A stretch of DNA of 64,000 nucleotides from Syntrophus sp. (in: bacteria) (GCA_013824645.1 PNOF01000001.1:62001-126000), one strand, 5' to 3'. Shown: positions 10,372 to 20,150, counted from the stretch's first letter. The notes: generated from the letters alone by a model not told the origin. Numbers and translations: made by a program.

Positions 10372-11013
10372 TTACTTAAGCCGTTTAATTTCCTGTTTTA
10401 TTTCTTCAATTACTTCATTGTTTTTTATTTCTTTTCTTTCCCCGACCTTGGATGAGAATACATAGAAAACCTTGCCGCCATATTTCTCTGTGAATCTTTC
10501 ATGGCTCTTGGCCTGCAAGCCTTTTTCTTTGAATATTTGCGATAATTGTATCCCCTGATTGACTGGTTTTATCTGTATCCCGATGTAGCTGTCTTTGATT
10601 TTGATGAAAAAATCCACATTAAAATGTCTGTCCCATTCATCAGGCGCTGGCTCAATTTTTATCTCAAGTTCTTTTTCCAACTGTCCGTAGACGGTCTTTA
10701 TCTCGGTCATGTAACCATCAAATGTACGGTCGATGACGAGTTGCAGCATGTAATCAACGCAATCCTGCTCGCTGACCGCCTCTACTTCAGCATGAATAAC
10801 TTCAGTGATTTTGACATAGAGTTTCTTTCCAAGCTCTTCTATATGCTCTTTTGGACGGACATTCGTAAAGTAGTAATCCCGCCATTCGCCTATCGTTCTT
10901 GGTGCACACTGTCTGATACTTTCCGAAGTAGGACCCACGTTCCTTTTGAAGTTCAATTGAAAACGGTTCATTGCGCTGTTTAGAATCCATTCTTTAGCCA
11001 TGTATTGCCCCAA
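10372..11013 (-). CDS. MjaI-family-like type II restriction endonuclease
   Basis: Sequence resembles MjaI-type enzymes (WILNSAMNRFQLNFKRNVGPTSESIR...); overlaps the MTase gene. Confidence 0.7.
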   Translation of the reverse strand: MGQYMAKEWILNSAMNRFQLNFKRNVGPTSESIRQCAPRTIGEWRDYYFTNVRPKEHIEELGKKLYVKITEVIHAEVEAVSEQDCVDYMLQLVIDRTFDGYMTEIKTVYGQLEKELEIKIEPAPDEWDRHFNVDFFIKIKDSYIGIQIKPVNQGIQLSQIFKEKGLQAKSHERFTEKYGGKVFYVFSSKVGERKEIKNNEVIEEIKQEIKRLK

Positions 11014-12280
11014 ACTTCATGAATTTGTCTTTGTACCTAAAGTCAATTGAGTAGTCCACGTCTGCAAAACCTTCTTTTATCAAATGTGCGTTGAGGAATG
11101 TTTTATTTTTTAAATATACATAGCAAAGCAGACGATTTTGGCTGTCGTGCTTTTGCTGATCGTATTTCAGAAAAACTTTTTGCCCTCTTGTTTTTTCAAT
11201 AATAAAATTGACGGCCAAACCATTCACTGCCTTGTTTTCCCGCACACCGATAAGACGGACAAGCAGCCCATTACTCAGTTTTATCAGCTCAGGGCTGATC
11301 ACTTCTCTAACCGAAAAATACTCCTCGCGGTCTGTGCTGTTTTCATCAATTCTGGAGCCGAATTGAAGCTTCTTGGGATCGATCTTTTTGTCGAGTTTGT
11401 GAGGGTCATTGAAAATATAGGGCAGCTTTTCTATTTCAACATTGAAATCTGTAGTTATATTGTCTTCAAGAAATTCATATTCTGTTCCCGAAAAGTCCCC
11501 TTGCCCGGCATTTAGTTTTTGCTTAATTGTCGGCATGAAATCCTGATTAATTTCAAAGCCGATTGAATTCCTCGCCAGATTCCGGGCAGCCATTGATGTT
11601 GTCCCGCTGCCGAGAAAGGGATCAAGGACTGTATCATCGACAAAAGCAAACATTTTAATCAGCCGGGCAGGTAGCTCTTCAGGGAACATTGCCATATGCC
11701 GATCCTGCTTGGCACCAGCAAAATACCAGTGGCCGGAAAAATAGGTATTCCAATCTTCTTTTGATATTACGGATAGTTCTTTTTGCTCACGCGTGGGTTT
11801 GGGTGAATTGCCTTGTTTTTTGAATAACAGAATAAATTCATAATCGAGTTTCAGTATACCGTTCCGAGGGTAAGGAAAGCTTCCCATTATGGTTGCCCCA
11901 CCGGTAGTGTTGGTTGTCGTTACCTTTTGCCATATAATCGCGCCCATGTAATCAAAACCTATTGTTTCACAGAATTTGATAATCTCTGTCCTAATAGGAA
12001 TTACCTTATATCTTCCATAGTAGACCGAGCGAGCAAATTGATCTCCGATGTTTATGCAAAGGCGGCACCCGGGATGTAAAACCCGATGACATTCTTTCCA
12101 GACAAGATTCATATTGTTAATATAGCTTTCATAGGTTTCGTGGTATCCGATTTGAGTACTGGTCCCGTAGTCTTTAAGCTGCCAGTATGGGGGTGAAGTA
12201 ATGACCAAATGAACCGATTCATCGGCAACTATATTCATTTGTCTGGAATCGCCGTGAATAATCCTATGAGTTGTTTTCAT
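10994..12280 (-). CDS. DNA methyltransferase (beta-class, TSPPY) with C-terminal SNase-like domain
   Basis: Motif IV TSPPYW precedes motif I DPFLGSGTT; C-terminus reads like a thermonuclease fold (LLVRLIGV...NRLLCYVYLKNKTFLNAHLIKEGFA). Confidence 0.85.
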   Translation of the reverse strand: MKTTHRIIHGDSRQMNIVADESVHLVITSPPYWQLKDYGTSTQIGYHETYESYINNMNLVWKECHRVLHPGCRLCINIGDQFARSVYYGRYKVIPIRTEIIKFCETIGFDYMGAIIWQKVTTTNTTGGATIMGSFPYPRNGILKLDYEFILLFKKQGNSPKPTREQKELSVISKEDWNTYFSGHWYFAGAKQDRHMAMFPEELPARLIKMFAFVDDTVLDPFLGSGTTSMAARNLARNSIGFEINQDFMPTIKQKLNAGQGDFSGTEYEFLEDNITTDFNVEIEKLPYIFNDPHKLDKKIDPKKLQFGSRIDENSTDREEYFSVREVISPELIKLSNGLLVRLIGVRENKAVNGLAVNFIIEKTRGQKVFLKYDQQKHDSQNRLLCYVYLKNKTFLNAHLIKEGFADVDYSIDFRYKDKFMKFGAIHG

Positions 12281-12634
12281 ATTTCACTTAATTATAGCTC
12301 GGAGCATTCATGTATGTAAATGGATTTATTTCGTTAACCCTTGATTATAATCCCCGGTTTCAATCGAGGGAAGTCTTTTCTATTTAAGTAATGAATAAAG
12401 GTTTTGTAGGCACTGACACAAATCGCTGATGAATAACCTTTCCTTTTGGGCATTGATTACCAATTATAACGTTGTCTGTCGGGCGTAGGTTCAAAACTCG
12501 ACTACAGAAAGACATATGTAGCTACCAACACATTCTCAGATATACTGCAAGACAAGAAGCTTCGCTCCGCGAAGCTCAAACACATTGAATGCTCCTTGAC
12601 TATTGCCGGGACTTGTCACGGCGTGGAGTGGACG

Positions 12635-12762
12635 ACGGCTTGGAGGGGAAAGATGGATATGCGATGCACTGGTGCGGCTTGCTGGCGCGGAAGCGTATAT
12701 ACATACGCTGAGCAGCGCATGTCGCGGCAGGGCGCGCAGAGACGCTTTCCCCTTCAAGCCGT
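12635..12762. repeat. 128-bp palindromic element with 18-bp terminal inverted repeats and central hairpin
   Basis: acggcttggaggggaaag / ctttccccttcaagccgt (1 mismatch); central agcgtatatacatacgct at the exact midpoint. Confidence 0.7.
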
Positions 12763-12925
12763 TGGCTGGACACAAAACACCCAGTATCAGAAAAATTGGT
12801 GATCCTATCTTCGAATACCGCTTGAATTTTCCACAGTTCAGAAAGCAATAACGGAAGCGTCTTTCAGGAAGGAGTCAAGAGATGGCCCTGGACAGGTCGA
12901 TAGGGGAAACCCTGACTTTTACTCG

Positions 12926-14416
12926 CTAATTTATGCCGAGGCGTTTCATCTTTTCAATGAGGGTAGTCCTGTTTATGCTGAGTACCTGGGCTGCTTTGCT
13001 CTTGACACCCTGTGTCTCGCCAAGGGCCTTCATAATAAGGGTCTTTTCAAATTCCGAGACAAGGGTATCATACCCTCTTTCTATATCAAGAGGCGCTGCT
13101 TCCTGCTCATAACGGTGTTCTCCGCTGTAAAGTTTTTCAGGAAGATCTTCAATGTCGATGTGGCCGTTTTTCTTGAGTACTACCACCCTCTCGACAATAT
13201 TCTGGAGCTCTCTCACATTACCGGGATAACCATAATCCATGAGGGCCGCCATGGCTTCTTCGGTGAATCCCTCTATAGCGGCAGAGTTCATCACATTGGA
13301 ACGTTCAAGAAAATAGCTGAGAAGAAGGGGAATATCCTGTCTTCTTTCTCTGAGAGGCGGTATATGGATCGGAACAACATTGAGACGATAATAAAGGTCT
13401 TCCCTGAACTTCCCTTCCTTTACAAGATCATCAAGGACCCTGTTTGTAGCCGCAATAATTCTCACATCAGCCTTGATTGTCTTGGAACCACCGAGGCGCT
13501 CAAAAGTTTTTTCCTGCAGCACCCTGAGCAGTTTTACCTGGAGGTTGAAACTCATATCGCCTATTTCATCAAGAAATATCGAGCCGCCGCTGGCAAGTTC
13601 GAATCTTCCGTATCTTGTACTTGCAGCCCCTGTAAAGGCGCCTTTCTCATACCCGAAAAGCTCGCTCTCCAGGAGTGTTTCCGGTATGGCCCCGCAATTA
13701 ACAACCACAAGGGGATTATCCCTTTTTGAAGAGTTGTAGTGGATGGCCCTTGCCACGAGTTCCTTGCCGACACCGCTTTCACCGGTTATAAGTACTGTGG
13801 CATTCGTATCGGCAACCCGTTCAATCATCTCAAATACTTTTTGTATAGGGAAACTGACACCGATGATATTTTCAAACTTATATTTGTCTTTTAAACAACT
13901 CCGTAAGATTGTATTTTCGCGGATGATTTTGTTCTCCGCATATCGTCGAAGGAGATTTGCCTTAAGGGTAAGGCCTTTGGGGATGTTTTCGCTTTTTAAA
14001 AGGGTATAATAGTACACTGCAGAATTAACCGTTGCAAGAACTTCTTCAAATTTAAAAGGTTTCAAAATATAATCAAAAGCGCCGCTTCTCATGGCGCTGA
14101 TAGCACTCTCCATGCTTCCATATCCGGTCATAACAATACCAAGGGTATCCAGGTATTCTTTTTGAATGAAATTGATAAGCTGGAGACCATCGACTTTCGG
14201 CATCATTAAGTCCGTAATCAATACCTGGTAGCCATTGTTCTTCAAGGCGGTAAGGGCCTTTTTGCTGTCTATATAGGGGTCAACATCGAAACCACTGACA
14301 GTCAGGAACTCACAAAGCATGGTAAGGATATTCTGCTCGTCTTCAACAACAATGATCTTACCCTTATTCGCCTTACTGTCCATTCTGCTACTGTCCACCC
14401 TGGTTCCGTTGATCAA
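12926..14416 (-). CDS. Sigma-54-dependent response regulator
   Basis: REC domain, GESGVGKE, GAFTGA, Fis-type HTH. Confidence 0.93.
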   Translation of the reverse strand: MINGTRVDSSRMDSKANKGKIIVVEDEQNILTMLCEFLTVSGFDVDPYIDSKKALTALKNNGYQVLITDLMMPKVDGLQLINFIQKEYLDTLGIVMTGYGSMESAISAMRSGAFDYILKPFKFEEVLATVNSAVYYYTLLKSENIPKGLTLKANLLRRYAENKIIRENTILRSCLKDKYKFENIIGVSFPIQKVFEMIERVADTNATVLITGESGVGKELVARAIHYNSSKRDNPLVVVNCGAIPETLLESELFGYEKGAFTGAASTRYGRFELASGGSIFLDEIGDMSFNLQVKLLRVLQEKTFERLGGSKTIKADVRIIAATNRVLDDLVKEGKFREDLYYRLNVVPIHIPPLRERRQDIPLLLSYFLERSNVMNSAAIEGFTEEAMAALMDYGYPGNVRELQNIVERVVVLKKNGHIDIEDLPEKLYSGEHRYEQEAAPLDIERGYDTLVSEFEKTLIMKALGETQGVKSKAAQVLSINRTTLIEKMKRLGIN

Positions 14417-14651
14417 TAATGGTATTCATGTGTTTCAGCATATCCCAGGCCCGATCTTTATCCTTTTCGTCTTCGGTCTTACCATCTTTTTTATCCTGCG
14501 ATGAACCGATGGTGTATACCGTTTTTTTCTCATCTCGTTCTATCCCCATAGTATCCTTACCGATTGCATTTGGAAGAAGTCCTGGAATGAGAAGGAAAAT
14601 TTGGACTAACAAAAACAAAGAACCTTTCAGAAGATACTTGCTGAAGTTCAT
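14388..14651 (-). CDS. Small exported/membrane hypothetical protein
   Basis: 87 aa with N-terminal hydrophobic segment; overlaps start of regulator gene. Confidence 0.45.
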   Translation of the reverse strand: MNFSKYLLKGSLFLLVQIFLLIPGLLPNAIGKDTMGIERDEKKTVYTIGSSQDKKDGKTEDEKDKDRAWDMLKHMNTIIDQRNQGGQ

Positions 14652-14778
14652 TTTATAATTATATAGCTTTTTCTTGCCTTTCGTCAGTAAAAAAATTACC
14701 TTCTATTTCCCTTGAGGGGGAAAACTTTCCCGTATCTCACTGTACACAATCAAGCCATTGACATGCAGATTATTGACA

Positions 14779-16056
14779 TTATGCGTCATATACCCCGTCT
14801 ATTTTATTACGGAGGACCCTAAGGATGACAAGCCCCGGAACCCCGACAAATGTTGTGATAAGAAAGAATATTGGCCAGCCCGTCATCGTCACAACAAAGC
14901 CTGATGTCGGCGAAATTGCAACACGTCCCAGTGCAGCAAAAGAAGACAAAAGAGCAAACTGCGTAGCGCTGTAACGCTTATCACAGAGGGCCATGATAAG
15001 GGCCCCAAAGGCAGCAGTCCCCATACCTCCGGAAACATTTTCAACGGCAACGGCTGTAATCATAGCGGGAAGGTTTTTACCGATCATGGCCAGACCCATA
15101 AAAGCAAGATTGGAGACCGTCTGGAGTATTCCGAAAATCATCAATGACCGGTAAAGCCCCAGCTTGACCATCAATGTACCTCCAAACAAAGCTCCAACAA
15201 TTGTCGCGACAATACTTAAAGTCTTATTTATGGTGCCAATTTCAATCAAAGTAAAATTGACACCACGGATAAGAAAGGTTGTTGTCAGGGAGGCTGCATA
15301 GGCATCACCAAGTTTATATAAGATTATGAGAAGGATAAAAAGCAGAGCCGACTTTCGTAAAAAGAAATCTTTCAATGGACCCCAGATGGCTTCTTCCATG
15401 GTTTTCGGCGGAATAATCTTTTCAGCCGGCTCCTGGCCGAGAAAAGTGCCGCATATACCGATTATCATAAAAAGCGCCATCAGGAAATACGTATTGCGCC
15501 ATCCTATGCTGTCCGCCAGAATGAGCGCCAGCGCCCCCGCAACGAGGTTGGCCAAACGCCACCCCAGAATAAACGTTGCAGAACCAAGCCCGCGTTCCAC
15601 GTTGGGAAGCACATCGGTACGGTAGGCGTCAGTGACTATATCCTGTGACGCCGAGATAAAAGCAATAGTGAGGGCTATCACAGCAAGGGCAAGAGGCATC
15701 CTCTCCGGAGAGCTCAACGCCATAAGAGCTATTCCTATTAAAAGGAGGACCTGTATGGGAACAATCCATCCCCGTCTGCGCCCAAGCCAGGGAGGAACAA
15801 AACGGTCCATAAAAGGGGACCAGAGAAACTTAAGGACATAGGGCAGCCCCACAAGAGAAAACAACCCGATAGTCTTGAGATCCACCCCGGCGGTGGTGAG
15901 CCACGCCTGCAGTGTACTCCCTGCTACAAGTGGAAGAGGTAGTCCCTGCGAGAACCCCAGGAGCACCATAACGGCCATTCTGCGGCTCGTAAACATCCTG
16001 AGATAGGGTGAATCACTGAAACGTTTGTGGGTTGTGGGTTGTGGGTTGCGGGTCAA
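14779..16056 (-). CDS. MFS transporter, AmpG-like
   Basis: GFSQGLPLPLVAGSTLQAWLTTAGVDLKTIGLFSLVGLPYVLKFLWSP. Confidence 0.88.
   Translation of the reverse strand: MTRNPQPTTHKRFSDSPYLRMFTSRRMAVMVLLGFSQGLPLPLVAGSTLQAWLTTAGVDLKTIGLFSLVGLPYVLKFLWSPFMDRFVPPWLGRRRGWIVPIQVLLLIGIALMALSSPERMPLALAVIALTIAFISASQDIVTDAYRTDVLPNVERGLGSATFILGWRLANLVAGALALILADSIGWRNTYFLMALFMIIGICGTFLGQEPAEKIIPPKTMEEAIWGPLKDFFLRKSALLFILLIILYKLGDAYAASLTTTFLIRGVNFTLIEIGTINKTLSIVATIVGALFGGTLMVKLGLYRSLMIFGILQTVSNLAFMGLAMIGKNLPAMITAVAVENVSGGMGTAAFGALIMALCDKRYSATQFALLSSFAALGRVAISPTSGFVVTMTGWPIFFLITTFVGVPGLVILRVLRNKIDGVYDA
16025..16052. repeat. Heptanucleotide tandem repeat (ttgtggg)x4 at start of the AmpG-like ORF
   Basis: Read directly; fourth unit is ttgcggg. 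Confidence 0.85.
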
Positions 16057-16208
16057 CGATACCTTCTCCCATCGTATGCCCTGTTTTTCGTGTTTTGTCT
16101 TCTTTTTTCTGTCCTTCTCATACCGCTGTCCTTTTTTGATATTCTCAAACCAATATATTACCCAACATATGTCCTAATTGCCACATGAAATGAACTAAAT
16201 CATCTGTA

Positions 16209-16318
16209 ATTCCATTTTTAAATCAAAGATGATATTGAGGCGGCAAGGAGGAGGAAACCGGAGCATACAACACGTATGTGAGGATTTACGACGACGCTGC
16301 CAACAAAGATAGCGCTTT
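16209..16318. repeat. Left part of long palindromic repeat (interrupted by IS110-type element)
   Basis: attccatttttaaatcaaagatgatattgaggcgg...gataagcgcttt-type sequence, closely similar to 29262-29386; right remnant at 17842-17860. Confidence 0.85.
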
Positions 16319-16374
16319 CCCCTGAAAATAAACCTCCTTAATGCATATTACCGTCCTTTTTTTGTAAGATGTGG

Positions 16375-16510
16375 AATTGCCGGTTAGGATTGTAAGAATT
16401 TCCCCTGCGTGCTCTTGGCAACAATGTTTTGTCCCTATAACCGGCTGAGGTCAGTTTGATTTACGGGGTCTTCACCACCAGTAGGCGTCGACCTTTTTCC
16501 ACATAGTCTC
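16375..16510 (-). ncRNA. Candidate bridge RNA of the IS110/IS1111-type element
   Basis: Non-coding region downstream of transposase; two potential stem-loops (about 16448-16494 and 16379-16445) whose loops hold short matches to target flank and IS end. Confidence 0.5.
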
Positions 16511-16514
16511 TGTT

Positions 16515-17624
16515 TTACGCTGCTTCGTTCGCTGTTACGGTAAATCCAAGACCGGTAAGTTTCTTTATATAGTTCCTGATGGTACGGTCCTTTTTGTGTT
16601 TGTCGAGATAGTCCGGCCCCAGCTCTTTGCAGGGCACCTTGTATTTCAGTATATGGTAACACATGATGAGTATTTTATGCCCTACAGCGACGAGGGCCCT
16701 TTTCTTACCCCTTCTCCCCACAAGACTCTGGTATTTTGACCGAAGATAGGTGCCTTTCATCCGTGATGCCACCCATGCAAACTCCGTGAGGACACTCTTT
16801 AAACATTTATTTCCCTGTGTGGTGGTTCCCGGTTTCTTCTTTCCTGCGCTTTCGTTGTTGCCGGGACTCATCCCCGCCCAGGATGCAAGGTGCCTCTCCG
16901 TAGGGAAGAGATCCATATTCACCCCCATTTCCGCGATGATTACGGAGGCGCTGTTTTGTACGGATGGTATTGTTTTCAAAAGATCGTATTCTTCCTTGTA
17001 GTGGGACTCGATTATCTCCTGTATCCGTTGTTCCAGTGCGGTAAGAATCGCTTCGGTTGCCTTCATGTGACCTAAAGATGCACGGATCATGAACGTATGA
17101 TGTTCTTCTATATGTCCCACAAGGGCTTCTGTGAGTTCCTCTTTTCTTCTGCGCAACCTGCCCTTGCTCAATTCCGCCATCACCTCTGTGTTCCGGTTAC
17201 CCTTCATCAGTTCTTCAATGATTATAATCCCGCTTACCCCGAATATATCAGAGACAACGGAGGAGAGCTTTATATTGGCATCCTCAAGGATCTTCTCTAT
17301 CCGTTGTTTCTCGGAAGCAACGGTCTGAATAAGTTTTTTCTTGTACCGGGTGAGATCCCTAAGCTCCCGTATTTCTTTCGGAGGGATGAAACTCCCCGTA
17401 ATCAGCCCGCTTCGTAAGAGTTTGCAAAGCCACTCGCTGTCCTTCACGTCAGTCTTTCTTCCCGGTACGTTCTTGACGTGCCGCGCATTGACCAGCATCA
17501 CTTCGAAGGTGTCCTCCAGTATGTTGAATATGGGCTTCCAGTAGACTCCGGTGCTCTCCATAGCAACATGAGTAATGCCACGTTCCTTTAGCCATTGTTT
17601 AAGCCGTATAAGGTCATTGGTCAT
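16515..17624 (-). pseudogene. IS110-family transposase, main frame (N-terminus frameshifted)
   Basis: GVYWKPIFN..., SVQNSASVIIAEMG, LASWAGMSPGNNESAGK; N-terminal LDVHKETVVASV lies in another frame at 17647-17733. Confidence 0.85.
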
Positions 17625-17841
17625 GGTGGTGAAGGTTTTCGTCTCCTTATTTTATGCCTGTTCCCATGACGGACGCGACTACCGTTTCTTTGTGCACATC
17701 AAGGCCGGCTGCCCTTTCAATGATTATGTCCATGATATCCCTCCTTATTGTTGTAATAGATACATGAATATTCTTACAATAAAAAGAGGGGCCTCGTACG
17801 ATATTTTCATTCTTATTTGTGCCGACAAGTCGGCATGGGTG

Positions 17842-17860
17842 TTTGATTTAGAAATGGAAT
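17842..17860. repeat. Right remnant of palindromic repeat interrupted by the IS
   Basis: tttgatttagaaatggaat. Confidence 0.85.
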
Positions 17861-18007
17861 AAGTTTATATTAAGCCGATTAAACGTGACAGGTAAATGAG
17901 TAGAAATGTGCGTAGTTATAAATTACTGTTTTTGATGTAGGAACATTCAGACAGGCCGCAACACCGGAAAGGTATTCCGGACATTGCGCGCTGTCATGAT
18001 AGAGGCC

Positions 18008-18205
18008 CTATTTCCGAACGCAGATTGGCGCTAAATTGGTTTTATCATCCAACTCTTCCACCACTTCCATTTTCAAAATTGGGAACCTGGACACATCAAA
18101 ATCCTGCGTAGCGCAGATAGGAAAATTCTTCGTATTGAGAAACCAATCACCACTTTTTGGTTTCCGTACTTCACCGGTAACAGTGAATCTTATCTCACGT
18201 AACAT
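18008..18205 (-). CDS. Small hypothetical protein
   Basis: 65 aa ORF without recognised motif. Confidence 0.35.
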   Translation of the reverse strand: MLREIRFTVTGEVRKPKSGDWFLNTKNFPICATQDFDVSRFPILKMEVVEELDDKTNLAPICVRK

Positions 18206-18547
18206 TTTTGCCTCCTTTATACCCTTTTTATACCCTCTCCAGTATTAACTTTCAAAGGGGTATACCCACCACAAGCAGAAGCAAATCCTAATCATTGTCG
18301 ATTACTTTTTTACCGTACCACCTCCCTTACTAAAGCCATTGGAGACCACACATTGTCGTATGTCTGAAAGTTTTGTTCCACCATACCGTGTGATCCTATT
18401 GTACTATACTCTATAAAACCACAATAACAAATGATCCCCGTCACATTTTTGGACAAAAAAAGGAGTCCGTAGACACCGACAAATATGTGGCGCGTTATAT
18501 CAGAAATTGAGAATTTTTTTGTGCTTTCGTCAGGGACACCGACAACT

Positions 18548-18577
18548 AAAGATAGTGCTTTGATTTAGAGATGGAAT
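18548..18577. repeat. Half copy of the palindromic repeat
   Basis: aaagatagtgctttgatttagagatggaat. Confidence 0.8.
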
Positions 18578-19362
18578 TAAACAGACAATTCGCCTTTAAG
18601 AACAATCACTGCCTGGCCGGAAAGGTAAACCCTGTCACCGTCGACACGGACTTTTACAATTCCCCCGCGTTCTGAAGCCTGGTATGCGACAAATTCATTT
18701 CTATGCAACTTTTTTGCCCAGTATGGCCCGAGAGAGCAGTGCGCCGAACCGGTAACAGGATCTTCCTTTATCCCAAGAAGGGGACAGAAAAACCGTGACA
18801 CAAAATCAAATCCACCGGAGGTTGCCAGGCTTGTGACGATAACTCCCCGGGTCGGCACGCGACAGAGGACATCAAAATCGGGGTTTATATTTCTCACTAT
18901 CTCCTCTGATTCAACCTCAACAATATAATCAAACCGATTTTTGCCAACATAGCCTGCTTCGACCCCAAGGGCTTTCGTGAGTCCTTCCGGGGCAGATACC
19001 TCCACATCCGGCGTAGAGGGAAAATCAAGCTCAATCCAGTCATCTCTCAAGCACGCTGTCAGAAGACCGCTTTTTGTATAAAACCTGATAGCCGCATCGC
19101 GCGGCGCTCCGCCCATTATCCAAAGAACATGGGCACTTGCCAATGTTGCATGGCCGCAGAGCTCTACTTCAACCTCTGGCGTAAACCACCTGAGCCTGTA
19201 ACCATCACCCTGCCTGATAAGAAAGGCTGTTTCGGAGAGGTTCATCTCTTTTGCAACATTTTGCATCCAGGAATCAACTTTTGGATATTCGAGAAGACAG
19301 ACCGCAGCAGGATTTCCTGTAAAGGGTCGGGCAGTAAAGGCATCAACATGGTATATTTTCAA
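18577..19362 (-). CDS. PhzF-family isomerase/epimerase
   Basis: VDAFTARPFTGNPAAVCLLE, ATLASAHVLW, EDPVTGSAHCSL. Confidence 0.95.
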   Translation of the reverse strand: MKIYHVDAFTARPFTGNPAAVCLLEYPKVDSWMQNVAKEMNLSETAFLIRQGDGYRLRWFTPEVEVELCGHATLASAHVLWIMGGAPRDAAIRFYTKSGLLTACLRDDWIELDFPSTPDVEVSAPEGLTKALGVEAGYVGKNRFDYIVEVESEEIVRNINPDFDVLCRVPTRGVIVTSLATSGGFDFVSRFFCPLLGIKEDPVTGSAHCSLGPYWAKKLHRNEFVAYQASERGGIVKVRVDGDRVYLSGQAVIVLKGELSV

Positions 19363-19375
19363 AACAGCTTGTTTC

Positions 19376-19966
19376 CTATAGCATCTCTAATAAATTTGTT
19401 TCCGTCGAAAGTCCCATTAAAAACATTTCCATCTCAAGGGCCCTCTCGTGGCCTATCGTCTTAGCTGAAGATGTATATAACTCCTGCGGTAATTCTGTAC
19501 TGAAACTTTTTATTAATTTAATGGCGCTGGCCATGTCCGGCGTCCAGTCATCATGCTTCACCATCGCCAGCATCCTCGCAATTCCAATATATCCCAGATA
19601 ATCAAGAATATCGGCATCACGAAAAATAATGACCTCCTCTTTTAATTCCGGCGATACATAAAACATATGACCCAGAATAACGTCTTTGGTACTGGCAACC
19701 TTCTCTTCCGGAAACCCCATGGGCTTCAGGACCTCTTCGCAGAACTCTGCCGATCTCACAGCGTGTTCAACACCAACTTTTTTGTAAGGTTCAAGGGCGC
19801 CTACATCGTGGAGATAGGAAGCAGCAAAAATCACCTCTTCGTCTATGGGGGTATTCTCTTCTTTTGCAAGCCTCAGCGCCATATCGTGGACTCTTTGGAG
19901 ATGAGAAAAACCCCATGCAGGATGATTGAGGTTCTTCGCAAAATCTAATATTCTTTGTTTCCACAT
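19376..19966 (-). CDS. HD-domain phosphohydrolase
   Basis: HLQRVHDMALRLA..., SYLHDVGA. Confidence 0.88.
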   Translation of the reverse strand: MWKQRILDFAKNLNHPAWGFSHLQRVHDMALRLAKEENTPIDEEVIFAASYLHDVGALEPYKKVGVEHAVRSAEFCEEVLKPMGFPEEKVASTKDVILGHMFYVSPELKEEVIIFRDADILDYLGYIGIARMLAMVKHDDWTPDMASAIKLIKSFSTELPQELYTSSAKTIGHERALEMEMFLMGLSTETNLLEML

Positions 19967-20150
19967 TAGCCACTCCTCACTTGGTTACAAAGATAGGTCT
20001 TGCTTTTGCCTATGTCCTTACCTCTATTGTGCTTCTACAAGGAGAACTTGTCAATCGTTAAATGAACATTGTCCACAAATGTGCTTTTGTTAGACCTTGA
20101 CAATTATTAACAAGTAGTCTAATAATTTTGACAGTACCTATAATCATTGC

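Larger units (their letters stand above)
16319..17841 (-). mobile_element. IS110-family (IS1111-like) insertion sequence, ~1.52 kb
   Basis: DEDD-type transposase; boundaries deduced from the interrupted repeat; internal inverted repeats attgtaagaat (16389) / attcttacaat (17770). Confidence 0.75.

Noticed and set aside
12596-12851. Overlapping ORFs of 68-82 aa on both strands
   Set aside because: By-product of the GC-rich palindromic element; no recognisable protein.
16435-16662. 75-aa ORF overlapping the transposase 3' end
   Set aside because: Alternate frame of the transposase plus the ncRNA candidate region.
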